A stretch of DNA of 64,000 nucleotides from Gloeocapsopsis dulcis (GCF_032163395.1 NZ_CP119968.1:4986001-5050000); one strand, 5' to 3'. Numbered from the stretch's first letter, positions 49,451-59,230 are shown. Made by a program: numbers and translations. The notes: generated from the sequence alone by a model not told the origin.

Positions 49451-49795
49451 ATCTTTATAAATAAATTATTATACCCACTCTATAACTAGCACCTTGCGCA
49501 TTCGTGTGGAAATCACTCCCACTAGTATAAACATATACTATAGCTCCAGATAAAAACGGCTGTAAACTTAGTTCAATTGTGCAACTTACGTAAAATTTCG
49601 GTTGAATATAGGACCGAAGTAGAGTTAAGTTTCTTTATGTGTTTTGTTGCGTAATGCTACTGTGCGAGAAAGCACTATGCTACGAGCGCCAAGAACTTTC
49701 AGTAAGTAACACGAGCAAGGCGAGAGTGGATGTTGCTATGAACAGAAAGATAGTACAACCGCCAAAAATTTTTCTTCAAAAGAACGTGGCGAAGA
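49451..49795. other. Intergenic region with a possible beta-barrel gene remnant
   Basis: On the minus strand from about 49590 to 49455 a frame reads IELSLQPFLSGAIVYVYTSG then NAQGASYRVGIIIYL and a stop. It has beta-strand alternation. It may be the tail of a lost outer-membrane or secreted protein. The family is not recognised. An ACTTACGTAA motif lies at 49578. Nothing else was found. Confidence 0.28.
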
Positions 49796-50383
49796 GTGCT
49801 TTGGATGCTTAAGTTTTCACGCGACTTGGCGGCTAGTCTCAATCCACATCGCAGCCTCAAAGCCCGTTTTGGACTGGCAATTGGCATTATTGCCTTTGTA
49901 CTCTCAATATCAGCCAGTTTAATTGTAGGATACGCGGCAAGCGAGCAAATCAAAGTCAATGTGGGTCAATCACTGGCAGAACTAGCATATCAGATGACTG
50001 ACAAGCTAGATCGAGGGATGTTCGAGCGCTACCGCGATCTTCAAATCGTTAGCACGCTTCATGTGATTCGCAATCCCAACTCTAACCTGCTGGAGCAGCG
50101 CACACTCTTGGAAAAGCTGCAAAGTACTTATCCTAATTATGCGTGGATCGGTTTAACTGATAACCAGGGAATTGTTCAAGTGAGTACAGGGAAATTACTC
50201 GAAGGCATAAGTGTTGCTCAAAGACCTTGGTTTATTGGCGGGCAACAAGCCCCCTATGTAGGCGACGTACATGAAGCCCTCAAGCTGGCGAAATTACTGC
50301 CTAATCCTAGCAAGGAACCACTGCGCTTTGTAGATGTAGCGGTACCAGTGGTAGATCTTCAGGGTAATCCACGAGGCGTACTA
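49796..50383 (+). pseudogene. Sensor histidine kinase, 5' part (interrupted by IS630)
   Basis: The first 196 codons of a large membrane sensor kinase. A helix (FGLAIGIIAFVLSISASLIVGY) leads into an extracytoplasmic sensor domain of dCache type (WIGLTDNQGIVQVSTGKLLEG, AQRPWFIGGQQAPYVGDVHE, PVVDLQGNPRGVL). The frame is cut at the CTA codon 50381-50383, where an IS630 element begins. Reading on into the IS gives only a dozen foreign codons. The GTG at 49796 or ATG at 49805 is the start. Confidence 0.88.
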
Positions 50384-50391
50384 GTGGTTTG

Positions 50392-51057
50392 TCAAGCTTT
50401 AATTGAGGGGTAGAGTCGATGCAGTTTGACCCGTGCATCGGCGGTGTTGAAGCGCCAATTAATCCAAGTCTGCTCATGATTGCGTTGCTCTTGCCAGGCA
50501 GCTACCTCAGTTTGCAACACGGCAAACTCTGGAATACGTCGATTCAAGCATTGACGTGCCAAAATGCTCAATTCTATCTCTGCCATATTCAGCCAACTGC
50601 CATGCTTAGGAGTGTGACAAAACTCTAGGCGATTGAGAATACGCCGTGCCTCAGCAGGCTCAAACGCTTTGTACAAGGAGGAGGGAGAATGGGTATTAAG
50701 ATTATCTTGCACCACTGTAATCAACAAGGCATCAGGATAATGGATATCTACTAAATCCCTGAGCAGATAAGCATAATCCACTGCTGTTCGACGTTTAGTA
50801 ACTTTTAAATGTCGCCATCCTACTATCGGTTCACAAAGTATGAATAGATTCGCTGTACCGTTGCGTTCATACTTGTAATCCTGCCGCATGGGTTGTCTTT
50901 GTTTTACGGCAACTGGTTCAACAGTTTCTTTAACAAGTTGTTTGCTGGCTTCATCGAGACAGACAACGGGAAAGTCAGGATGATAACATTGTTGATACAC
51001 TTGTAGCACTGACTCCATCTGGCAAACAAACTCAGCATTTTGTTCAGGAGGAATCAC
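50392..51057 (-). CDS. IS630 transposase orfB (DDE domain)
   Basis: The 221-residue catalytic half. VVCLDEASKQLVKETVEP carries the first Asp, ITVVQDNLNTHSPSSLYKAF the second, and HGSWLNMAEIELSIL the Glu. It is reached from orfA by a -1 shift at the A7 run near 51093-51099. In the shifted frame the fusion reads KKNELQPWRQECWVIPPEQN without stop. The C-terminus is complete (KLHRLYPSIKA). Confidence 0.92.
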   Translation of the reverse strand: MIPPEQNAEFVCQMESVLQVYQQCYHPDFPVVCLDEASKQLVKETVEPVAVKQRQPMRQDYKYERNGTANLFILCEPIVGWRHLKVTKRRTAVDYAYLLRDLVDIHYPDALLITVVQDNLNTHSPSSLYKAFEPAEARRILNRLEFCHTPKHGSWLNMAEIELSILARQCLNRRIPEFAVLQTEVAAWQEQRNHEQTWINWRFNTADARVKLHRLYPSIKA

Positions 51058-51557
51058 CCAGCACTCCTGTCTCCAAGGCTGAAGTTCGTTTTTTTAAGTG
51101 CTTGCCTCACCGTTTCATGACTTACTGACTCGACATAACCCAATTGCACCATTTGGTCCGCTAGTAGCCGCATTGTCCATCGGGCGCGACCGTTTGGAGC
51201 ATCACTGCACACTAACGCAACTAAATGTGCTTCTTGTTCGCCATTTAAGCAGCGTTGCTTGCGGCCTCCACCTGGTTGCCGCACCAAGGAAGCTTTTAGA
51301 CCGAACTCAACAAAGCGACGGCGCACCCGCTCTACCGTTGTCACTCCTACATCCAATGCTGCTGCTATGTCCTTGTCATGCCAACTACCCCCTCGCTGAT
51401 TGCTATCTGCTTTGAGTAGGATACGAGCGCGGGTGATCTGGTCAGCAGCATGTCGTCCTGTGGTGCTGAACTGCTCAAGTTCAGCACGTTCTTCAACACT
51501 CAGGTCAACGATGTATTTCTTTACCATTGCAACTGCGGGAAATGCGTCATTCTTCAT
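51054..51557 (-). CDS. IS630 transposase orfA (DNA-binding domain)
   Basis: The 167-residue helix-turn-helix half of an IS630 transposase. RARILLKADSNQRGG and DKDIAAALDVGVTTVERVRR form the first HTH. RWTMRLLADQMVQLGYVESVSH and ETVRQALKK form the second. The frame ends soon after the AAAAAAA run. The full enzyme needs -1 frameshifting into orfB. Internal start at MVKKYIVDLS is possible. Confidence 0.9.
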   Translation of the reverse strand: MKNDAFPAVAMVKKYIVDLSVEERAELEQFSTTGRHAADQITRARILLKADSNQRGGSWHDKDIAAALDVGVTTVERVRRRFVEFGLKASLVRQPGGGRKQRCLNGEQEAHLVALVCSDAPNGRARWTMRLLADQMVQLGYVESVSHETVRQALKKTNFSLGDRSAG

Positions 51558-51598
51558 TTTACCCGCTTACCCATTAGTTATTCCCTGACAAAACACTA

Positions 51599-53362
51599 GG
51601 TGTTCATCTGAGCTGGACGTGGTCTCAGGAAGTGAGGAAATCGCTATTGCGATCGCTGCAGAATCGCAACACAGAAATGTTTGTTCTTAGAGAAGATGGT
51701 AGCCAATTGTTGGGTCCTCCAGGGTTTAACGCGCAACCGCAAGCAGATAGCTTACCAGCAAAGCCTTTACCATTGGTAAGTGTTAAAGAGGCTCAACGTG
51801 GGCTAAATAGCTATAGAATTGAAACCTGGCTCGATGGACATACCTATCTAACGGGCTTTGCTCGGAGTAGTGGTTATCGTGATTACCCAGGATTGGGGTG
51901 GTTGGTGCTGGTACGGCAGAGAACAGATGTAGCCTTTGCTCCAGCCCAACGGTTACAACACCAAATACTTGCTTGGAACGTTGCATTGGGTGTGTTATTT
52001 GCAATTCTAGGTTGGTTAATTGCTGAACATATTACAAGACCAATGTTGGCGATCGCTACCGCAGCCGACCGCATCCGTCAAGGGAATACAAAAATCAACA
52101 TTCCAGTTGTACAAGGTCGAGATGAAGTTGCAAATCTCTCTAGGTCTCTCAACAGGTTAGTCTCAACGCTAACTATGCAGGAAAATGACTTGAAAATCAG
52201 CAATCAACAGTTGCAAATGAAGATCTGCGAACTTCAAAAAGCAGAAGAGTCACTGCGCTCAAGCGAGGAAAAGTTTCGGCAACTTGCAGAACATATTCAA
52301 GAGGTTTTCTGGATTAGCGATCCTGATGTGAATGAGATCATCTACATTAGTCCTGCCTACGAGCAAATCTGGGGTAAAACTTGCGAGAGTTTGTACGCTA
52401 ACCCAAACTCCTGGCTCGATGCTGTTTATCCAGAAGATCGCCAGCATGTGTTTCCCAAAGATCGTGAAAACACTTGTGGAAACTACAGTGTCGAGTTTCG
52501 GATCGTGCAGCCTCATGGCTCTGTTCGCTGGCTTTGGACTCGTACGTTTCCAGTCCGCAACCCACGAGGAGAAGTATACCGCATTGTTGGACTGACCCAA
52601 GATATCACCGAACGCAAGCAAGCAGAAGAAACACGTCAGGAATTAGTACAAGAAAGAGAGATAAGCGAACTCAAATCTCGTTTCATTGCCCATGCATCGC
52701 ACGAGTTCCGCACACCATTAACTGCAATCAAAATGAGTGCTGCCATGCTAGAAAAATTCAATCACAAAGCAAGCGTGGAGCAAAAGAATCGATATTTTGA
52801 CCAAATTCAAACGGGCGTCAAACGTTTAACGCAGTTGTTAGATAATATTCTGATTATTAGTAAAGCAGAAGCAGGAAAACTAGAATTCAACCCAACTCCT
52901 CTTAATCTAGTAGACTTCTGTCATTCTTTAATCGAAGAACTACACCTGGGTACTGGCGATCAGCGTCAAATAACGTTTATCACTCAGGGCTACTGCAACC
53001 AAATATGCCTAGATGAAACTTTGCTACGATACATTCTCACAAATTTACTTTCAAATGCTATTAAGTATTCCCCTCAAGGTGGCAATGTTCAATTTGACTT
53101 AATTTGTGACAAGGATGTAATTTTTCGCATTCAAGATTGCGGAATTGGTATTCCTATGGCAGATCAAGCAAATCTATTTACTTCCTTCTACCGCTGTAGC
53201 AACACTGGTAAGCTTCCTGGAACTGGGCTTGGACTAGTCATTGTCAAAGATGCCGTTGACTTACATGGCGGTCAAATCACTGTGGAAAGTGAAGTTGGAG
53301 TTGGCACGACTTTTACTATTACGCTACCACTGAAGTGTACACATGCAACAGCAACCGTTTAG
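51599..53362 (+). pseudogene. Sensor histidine kinase, 3' part (interrupted by IS630)
   Basis: The frame resumes as GVHLSWTWSQEVRKSLLRSL, exactly continuing the 5' part. It contains the rest of the sensor domain, a second helix (ILAWNVALGVLFAILGWLIA) and a HAMP domain. A PAS/PAC domain (EVFWISDPDVNEIIYISPAY) and HisKA (HASHEFRTPLTAIKMSAA) follow. HATPase motifs are complete: N box LLSNAIKYSP, G1 IQDCGIGIP, G2 GTGLGLVIVKD. Without the IS the protein would have 783 residues. The 3' part alone lacks a good start signal. No partner response regulator is adjacent. Confidence 0.88.
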
Positions 53363-53498
53363 GAGATACTATACCTATAAATAGTTTGAGTTCTCAATAA
53401 AAGCGACGTTTGTCATCCTTGAGGTACTCAACGTACACTTAGAAAATGACAAACTCACTAGTAGTATTTTTATGGTTCAAGGAATTAGTTGTTGTGGC

Positions 53499-54434
53499 TT
53501 ATTTAGGGGAATTAATAATAAAATTTGCAATTGGTCTAATAGTCTTGATATTATTAACCTCTCCTTCTGGAGGACTTAATAAAATAGAGCTTTGAATAAT
53601 ATTTTTAGGTAAGCGACGAGCAACGCGACTAGGAATACCATACCCATAAATAATATGTCCTTGCCCTGCCAATACTATAACTTGATAACGAGGATTAGCT
53701 TGGTGAAACTGAGCAATCTTTTCTGCCATAGTTTCATCCCATAGGACTTGAGCAAGAAAAAAGTTTTCTATATCAGTGCCATAACCGTGTCCAGCTTGTT
53801 GATGTTGTTCAAAGGCACTAAGGATTAGTTGACGATACTCAACGTTATCTGTGCGAATTTCTGTAAGAGGTGGGATAAGTTGTCGTTGTTGTCGCGTAAG
53901 ACTAGCTAATCCCTCGCGGGCAACCTGGCGAGTTATTTCAGAGGGAGTGTTTAAGGCTAAAACTGGTAATTTGTTTACTCTAGCATAGCGGAGAATTGGA
54001 GCATAATATTCCCACGGAAAGTCCCAGCGTTGCTTGTATTCAGTTTTTTCTAAGAGTTCTTGTTCTGTAATTTTTTCAGCAATATATTGATCGAGAAATT
54101 GTTGATAAGGGCGTTGGAACATTTCTAGGGCGATCGCAACTTTCGGCTGTCGCTTGTGCAGGGATTGAATGATATCCAACTGCATTTGATGATCTTGTGG
54201 GTTATCGTGCGTTTCTCCTAAATAAACTACATTTGCTTTCTCTAGATGTGGCAAAACATCTTGCAGGTTAGAGACTATTTGAGGCGAGGAACCTAGATTT
54301 TTTCCTAGTAAAGAAGATGACTCGATTGGGGAAAACGTATTTGCAGCATAAGTTGGAATGCTGTACAACCAAACAAATCCTAGTGATAAAACCAAAAGTT
54401 TGCGTAGCAGACGCTTTTTAGTAAACCGTTTCAT
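53499..54434 (-). CDS. ChaN family protein (haem/iron-related, TIKI-like fold)
   Basis: A 311-residue exported protein. The N-terminus is a basic signal peptide (KKRLLRKLLVLSLGFVWLY, cut near TYAA). The domain shows NVVYLGETHDNPQDHQMQLD, ALEMFQRPYQQFLDQYI, WDFPWEYYAPILRYAR and VLAGQGHIIYGYGIPSRV, all typical of ChaN/DUF399. ChaN binds haem in some bacteria; related TIKI enzymes are proteases. The start at 54434 has AAAGAAG upstream and overlaps the upstream cupin stop by 17 bases, so the two are coupled. Confidence 0.87.
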   Translation of the reverse strand: MKRFTKKRLLRKLLVLSLGFVWLYSIPTYAANTFSPIESSSLLGKNLGSSPQIVSNLQDVLPHLEKANVVYLGETHDNPQDHQMQLDIIQSLHKRQPKVAIALEMFQRPYQQFLDQYIAEKITEQELLEKTEYKQRWDFPWEYYAPILRYARVNKLPVLALNTPSEITRQVAREGLASLTRQQRQLIPPLTEIRTDNVEYRQLILSAFEQHQQAGHGYGTDIENFFLAQVLWDETMAEKIAQFHQANPRYQVIVLAGQGHIIYGYGIPSRVARRLPKNIIQSSILLSPPEGEVNNIKTIRPIANFIINSPK

Positions 54435-54777
54435 CTTCTTTGCGCCATGCTGGATCGACAATACAAATAAAAACTAATGGTTCGTCCCCACAACTGTAAA
54501 TAAACTGCTTTGCCTGCGGTGGAATATAAATTGCATCACCAGGTTCAACAATCTGAGTTTCATTGTCGATATGCATTTCGCCTTTACCACGGAGAATGTA
54601 GTACACTTCAGATGTTTTCAAGGAATGTGGCTGTGAAGTTTCTCCTACCGGTAGAGTAGCATGAGCTAAACTATAGCGTAAGGCGATCGCTTGTTTGTCT
54701 GGGTGCAATAATTCGCGTAGATGCGTGCTATCTCCAGCCAGAAATTCAGGACAGGCGCTGAGTTTTTGTACGAGCAT
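54418..54777 (-). CDS. Cupin domain protein
   Basis: A 119-residue single-cupin protein. TSQPHSLKTSEVYYILRGKGEMHI is motif 1 and PGDAIYIPPQAKQFIYSCGD is motif 2. The metal-binding triad is partly altered (PHSLKTSE). It lies directly upstream of the chaN-like gene and overlaps it by 17 bases. Function is unknown. A role with the ChaN partner, for instance metal handling, is a guess from coupling. Confidence 0.87.
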   Translation of the reverse strand: MLVQKLSACPEFLAGDSTHLRELLHPDKQAIALRYSLAHATLPVGETSQPHSLKTSEVYYILRGKGEMHIDNETQIVEPGDAIYIPPQAKQFIYSCGDEPLVFICIVDPAWRKEDETVY

Positions 54778-54816
54778 TGAGGAAACTTGCCAAGGGTTAA
54801 TGCAGTCAGATGTAGC

Positions 54817-55107
54817 TTAGTATAGTAGAGGATTTGTTTTTGGTTGATAGTCGAGACAATCAATGGCTACTTCAGTACTGGCAATACTTGGTTGAACCGT
54901 GCATTTTAAGCGATAGTCACCTGTAAAATATTGACAATGACTACAAGGTATTTGATGAAGACGCTTGCTACTCTCAACACTATCACGGACTACAGTCCAC
55001 AAACTCCAGGCGATCGCACTCATGAATGCCCAAGCACAAACAAAGCAAATGGGAACTAAAAATGGTTGAATTGTATCAATGAGGAAACGAAGCAGTTGCA
55101 GTATCAT
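54817..55107 (-). CDS. Small membrane protein with cysteine pair
   Basis: A 96-residue protein with one or two hydrophobic helices (FLIDTIQPFLVPICFVCAWA, FMSAIAWSLW). A soluble tail has CSHC...YFTGDYRLKCTV...AIDCLDYQP, four cysteines that may bind metal or form disulphides. Small proteins of this pattern are common in cyanobacteria, and their role is unknown. It lies 39 bases before the cupin-ChaN pair on the same strand. Confidence 0.7.
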   Translation of the reverse strand: MILQLLRFLIDTIQPFLVPICFVCAWAFMSAIAWSLWTVVRDSVESSKRLHQIPCSHCQYFTGDYRLKCTVQPSIASTEVAIDCLDYQPKTNPLLY

Positions 55108-55274
55108 AAAATAAAGATTAAGTGGTAATACGAAATTTTTAGTATAATTAGCAACTAACTGCTAAATCTGAAGAAATAAGAGCAGTTCAGCCTTACTTTA
55201 TAGATATAGCAAAATTGTGAATAAACTTCGCTAACTCTGTTAAACATCATTAGGTAGTGCACCATCAGTTTCAG

Positions 55275-56795
55275 ATGGATACAACGCAGCAAAGAGTAAA
55301 ACGTCCAACATTAGCTTCCTCACCCGCACAATCACGGCAGGTGAAACAGCAATTTGCCAGCCCCGATGAGTTTCTCTCATACGAGTTGGGTAAAGCAATT
55401 CAAGAATTACCACCCTTATATACTAGACTTTTAGCAGGAAGCATTAGTTTACTAGTGTTTGGTGCAATCGGTTGGGCACATTTTAGTAAAATTGACGAAG
55501 TTGCAGTAGCGCCAGGAGAATTAATCGCCTCTACACAAGTACGACCAGTGCGCGCACTGGGTGAAGGCTCAATTTTGGCAGTGCGAGTGCGAGAAGGCGA
55601 TCGCGTAAACCAGGGCGACGTCCTCGTGGAACGAAATTCTGACTTACCTCAAGCCGAAGTTGATCGCTTAACGCGATCGGCGCAATTGATTGGTGAAGAT
55701 CTTCAACGATTAGAAGCAGAACGCACTGGTGCAGCAGCATCAGGAACCGATCTCCAAGATCAGTTACTCAGTTCTCGGATGCAAAACTTTGAAGCACGTC
55801 AAGCAGCAGCAGTAGCCGAAGCAAATCGTCAAGCTGCGGTAATTAACGAAGCGAGAGTACGCTTAAGCCGTCTGCAAGATAACCTTGTAAATGCAAGAAC
55901 GACTGTAGCTAATGCCCAGCAAAACCATGTTAACGCTCAGAGTATTGCGGAAAAAGCTAAAAGCTTACAAGCAAACGCTGAAAAACGCGAAGCTAGTCTA
56001 CGTACTCTTTTAGAAGACGGTGCAGCACCCCGCCTTGATTACATTGAAGCACAAAATGCTGTTTTGCAAGCGCAAGCAGGTGTCACTAACGCCGAAGACG
56101 GAATTACCAACGCGCGATCGCGGATTACCGAAGCACAAGATCGAGTTTCATCGATAGAAAAAGAAATTACAGCCCAAGCACAACAAGTCCGCCAAGCTGA
56201 ACAAGCGTATCAAGCTGCACGCGATCAAGCAACAAGTTTGGCATCAGAACGCCAAAGCGAAATTTTAACGCAACTCAACAGACGGCGCGAAGAACAAGCA
56301 ACAGTTCAAGGACAACTAGTTCAAGCACAAAAACAGCGCGAGCAAGAAGTCATCACGGCTCCAGTCGATGGCACAATTTATAGCATCAAAGCAACAAGTG
56401 GACCAGTACAACCTGGAGAAGAGCTGCTGTCGATTCTACCTGATGGCGAAGAATTATTACTAGAAGTTCGAGTTCTTAACCGCGATATTGGCTTTATTCG
56501 CGAGGGAATGCGTGCAAAAGTCAAGTTAGCAACTTTCCCTTTCCAAGAATTTGGCACAATCAATGCTGAAGTGATTAGTGTGAGTCCTAATGCTGTTAAT
56601 GACGAAAAGCTAGGCTTAGTATTTCCCACACGACTCAAACTAGCGAGAAATGCACTGCAAGTTCGCGGGCAAGAAGTACAGTTAACTCCAGGGATGAGTG
56701 CAACAGGTGAAATTGTCACACGCCGTAAATCGGTCTTAACGTTCTTGCTTGAACCAGTAACACGTCGCTTTAGTGAGGCATTTTCTGTAAGGTAA
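55275..56795 (+). CDS. HlyD-family periplasmic adaptor protein
   Basis: A membrane-fusion protein of about 506 residues. One helix (LLAGSISLLVFGAIGWAHF) follows a cytoplasmic segment. The lipoyl half-motifs VRVREGDRVNQGDVLVERN and VITAPVDGTIYSI surround a long coiled coil (about 140-390). A beta-barrel segment (LLLEVRVLNRDIGFIREGM, RAKVKLATFPFQEFGT) follows. It bridges an inner-membrane exporter to the outer membrane, as in type I secretion. No ABC exporter or TolC gene is adjacent. The start is set at ATG 55275; a GTG at 55257 is in frame. Confidence 0.9.
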   Translation: MDTTQQRVKRPTLASSPAQSRQVKQQFASPDEFLSYELGKAIQELPPLYTRLLAGSISLLVFGAIGWAHFSKIDEVAVAPGELIASTQVRPVRALGEGSILAVRVREGDRVNQGDVLVERNSDLPQAEVDRLTRSAQLIGEDLQRLEAERTGAAASGTDLQDQLLSSRMQNFEARQAAAVAEANRQAAVINEARVRLSRLQDNLVNARTTVANAQQNHVNAQSIAEKAKSLQANAEKREASLRTLLEDGAAPRLDYIEAQNAVLQAQAGVTNAEDGITNARSRITEAQDRVSSIEKEITAQAQQVRQAEQAYQAARDQATSLASERQSEILTQLNRRREEQATVQGQLVQAQKQREQEVITAPVDGTIYSIKATSGPVQPGEELLSILPDGEELLLEVRVLNRDIGFIREGMRAKVKLATFPFQEFGTINAEVISVSPNAVNDEKLGLVFPTRLKLARNALQVRGQEVQLTPGMSATGEIVTRRKSVLTFLLEPVTRRFSEAFSVR

Positions 56796-56962
56796 ATGTA
56801 TTTATATATCAAGCAACAGCAATTGCTTTTTAATACTCAAACAATTTCAGTAAATTCACCAGATCAAACACTAAATGTGGGGTAGGCATCTTGCCTGCCC
56901 AGACTTAAGAACATTTAATTAAGTTGACTTACTTCTTAGTTCAAAAAGAGTTGGCATGGCAC

Positions 56963-57130
56963 ATGAAACAGAGGTATATCTACTGGCAAGATGATGATAT
57001 GTGGTTAGGCTATCTCGAAGAATATCCTGACTATTGGACTCAAGGTGAAACGGAAGAAAAATTAAGAGAAAATCTGCTTGATATTTACAATCATTTGACA
57101 TCTAAGCTCTGTAAGCATGAAGTGACTTGA
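56963..57130 (+). CDS. HicB-like antitoxin-type protein (solitary)
   Basis: A 55-residue protein reading MKQRYIYWQDDDMWLGYLEE then YPDYWTQGETEEKLRENLLDIYNHLTS. This matches the partial ribonuclease-H-like fold of HicB antitoxins. No HicA toxin gene is found on either side, so it is an orphan. The start at 56963 matches the family; 56924 is in frame. Its 3' end overlaps the convergent FAD monooxygenase gene. Confidence 0.75.
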   Translation: MKQRYIYWQDDDMWLGYLEEYPDYWTQGETEEKLRENLLDIYNHLTSKLCKHEVT

Positions 57131-58231
57131 AGCTGTTGCTAATTGCTAAACTCATGACTTTCATAAAAGTATTGCGAAGTCCTACAGCTAATGGATGTGT
57201 CAATTCGCCCATTTTGCCTGATCGCAAAGACTGTGCGACGATCGCCTTAGTACGCGCAAATCGTAATGCTTCATACTGCTGAAAAGCATCTTTTGGATCT
57301 AATGTTTGCAAGCATTTGGCAATGACATACGCATCCTCCAACGCAGTACAAGCTCCTTGTCCGTTGGTAGCATAGGATGAGCAGCATCACCAAGTAGCGT
57401 TATATTTTGCTGACTCCAAGGTTTGGTTGGGGGGCGATCGTAAAGATCTGTCGTCAAAATGTTAGCTTCTTCAGTGGCAGCAATCAATTCAGGAATCGAT
57501 GGAAACCAGTCTTGATAAATCATCTCCAACTCTTTTTTGCGCCCGATCGCCGCATCTGGTTGAGCTTCTGGTGCAGTAGCTGCGGCATACCAATACATTT
57601 TTCCCTTGCCCAGCATCATCAAGCCGAAACCTTTGCCACGCCCTAAAAACTCTTGAATATAGCCAGGGCGATATTCACTCGGAATATAATCGGTCAAACC
57701 GCGCCAAGTTTTAAAATTGCGGTACGTTGGCGGTTGATCGCCCAAGAGTAATGCTCGCACCCGCGATCGCAAACCATCCGCACCAATCAAAGCATCTCCT
57801 TCAATGCTCAAACCCGACGTAAAGTAAGCACAAACTCGATTTCTATTACGCTCAAATCGCTCAAAGGTTTCTCCTAAAATGAACTTTTCACGAGGAACAT
57901 TGCACCCCAGTAACTGATGTAATTCAGCGCGATGAATTCCCACGACAGGCAACTCAAAACCATCTACAGCTATGTTTACTAACTCTTTACCGCGTTGCGA
58001 GTTGAACTGATAATTTGTGGTGAGACAGCCAACCTGAATCGCATCTTCGAGTAAACCTAAATTCTTCAAGATATGTGTTGCGTTTGCCCAAAGTGCAATA
58101 CCAGCCCCAACCTCGCGTAATTGTTGCGAACGCTCGTAAACTGTGAAATCAAAACCAGCACGGTCTAAAGCTAATGCTGTTGCTGCACCGCCAATTCCAC
58201 CACCAACAATGATTATTTTTGCTGTATGCAT
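57102..58231 (-). pseudogene. FAD-dependent monooxygenase, frameshifted
   Basis: An FAD hydroxylase of the UbiH/salicylate-hydroxylase/zeaxanthin-epoxidase group. MHTAKIIIVGGGIGGAATAL is the dinucleotide motif, GIHRAELHQLLG binds NADPH/FAD, and TLLGDAAHPM is the second FAD motif. After MLPT the frame breaks. One base restored near 57355-57360 gives the expected GQGACTALEDAYVIAKCL and a normal tail to 57102. So one base is missing in a conserved GQG loop. It is divergent from a TetR gene, which probably regulates it through twin sites at 58260 and 58315. Confidence 0.83.
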
Positions 58232-58259
58232 CTTGTTTAAAGGGTTTAAATGATTTTAT

Positions 58260-58279
58260 CAACTGACAAGTCTGTCGAT
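58260..58279. promoter_or_regulatory. Candidate TetR operator 1
   Basis: CAACTGACAAGTCTGTCGAT contains the near-palindrome GACAAGTCTGTC. It is 17/20 identical to the second site 55 bases away (about five helix turns). It lies between the divergent FAD monooxygenase and TetR genes. Confidence 0.6.
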
Positions 58280-58314
58280 TATTTTCAATTAAATAAGTTT
58301 TCATACACTTTTGT

Positions 58315-58334
58315 CAACTGACTATTCGGTCGAT
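58315..58334. promoter_or_regulatory. Candidate TetR operator 2
   Basis: CAACTGACTATTCGGTCGAT is the second copy of the repeated site, 42 bases before the TetR start codon. Confidence 0.6.
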
Positions 58335-58375
58335 AAACGTTATACTAAGCACTGCTGTTGATTCTTTAAATAATT

Positions 58376-59041
58376 GTGGCGCGTCAAGCAAAACCTGAAA
58401 AAGTACAGAGTGCTAAGAAGTTCCGAGATGCTGAGGCAACTCAAGCTATTATTTTGGCAGCAGCAGAAGCAGAATTTGCGCAACACGGTTTAATGGCTGC
58501 GAGAACTGAAGCGATCGCCGCTAAAACAGGTATGGCGAAGTCGATGATTTATTATTATTTCAAAGACAAAGAAGGTTTATATCAAGCAGTCTTAGAGCGA
58601 TCGCACGCCGACCTTTTACAAACTACCCAACAATTAGATTTAGAAGAACTGTCTCCTGAAGCAGCATTAGAGAAATTTCTGATGGCGTTACTTGATTGTG
58701 TAGCACGTAACCCGAAATTACCAACGATCATGTTCCATGAAGCAGTACAAAATCAGGGGAAATATTACAAACGCAGTAGTTCTTTAAGCATTGACACAAC
58801 CTTGGTAAATATCTTAGAGCGAGGAGTTGCTTTAGGAGTATTTCGTAAGCTCGATCCTTTTGTGTCAGCAATCAATATTATGGGAAGTTGTTTGTTCTAT
58901 TTCATTGGCGCGGGAAATATCCAGCAACATCCTCAAGCTAAGCGGCTTTTGAGTAAAGCAATGTTAGAAAAGCATACGCAAGAGGCGATCGCATTCATCT
59001 TAGCAGGTGTGCGAAAATCACGAAAGATTGAGCAGACTTGA
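58376..59041 (+). CDS. TetR/AcrR family transcriptional regulator
   Basis: A 221-residue repressor. The N-terminal helix-turn-helix is ATQAIILAAAEAEFAQHGLM, ARTEAIAAKTGMAKSMIYYY, FKDKEGLYQAVL. The ligand-binding domain (about 75-215) is all-helical. The GTG start gives ARQAKPEKVQ, a basic leader. It is divergent from the FAD monooxygenase with two near-identical 20-bp sites between them, so it probably represses both genes and responds to an aromatic or hydrophobic effector. Confidence 0.92.
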   Translation: MARQAKPEKVQSAKKFRDAEATQAIILAAAEAEFAQHGLMAARTEAIAAKTGMAKSMIYYYFKDKEGLYQAVLERSHADLLQTTQQLDLEELSPEAALEKFLMALLDCVARNPKLPTIMFHEAVQNQGKYYKRSSSLSIDTTLVNILERGVALGVFRKLDPFVSAINIMGSCLFYFIGAGNIQQHPQAKRLLSKAMLEKHTQEAIAFILAGVRKSRKIEQT

Positions 59042-59089
59042 GGAGATTAGATTATCCCTACACTGGAGCAAAAAACATAGTGATATGTA

Positions 59090-59230
59090 TTGTGCTGCTG
59101 GTTCACTAAGCTTTACTTACCTATCAACATCGTTCGCATGGATGAACGCACAGGAAACATTTTTCTTTTAGCAGGAGAGGAAAATATCATAGAAATATAC
59201 GCCAATGGTAGATGGAGGTACATCGCATGA
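59090..59230 (+). CDS. DUF6888-like small protein
   Basis: A 46-residue frame ending IVRMDERTGNIFLLAGEENI...YANGRWRYIA, a pattern I associate with the cyanobacterial DUF6888 family. A TTG at 59090 or ATG at 59138 may start it; the N-terminus looks shorter than usual and may be truncated. Its stop overlaps the next gene as ATGA, so the two form a unit. Confidence 0.6.
   Translation: MCCWFTKLYLPINIVRMDERTGNIFLLAGEENIIEIYANGRWRYIA

Larger units (their letters stand above)
50384..51596 (-). mobile_element. Complete IS630-family insertion sequence
   Basis: A 1213-base element flanked by the dinucleotide TA on both sides (50382-50383 and 51597-51598), the target-site duplication of the IS630-Tc1/mariner group. 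The termini are imperfect inverted repeats, GTGGTTTGTCAAG and GTGTTTTGTCAGG. It encodes orfA and orfB on the minus strand. Removing it with one TA restores one continuous kinase frame. Confidence 0.9.
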
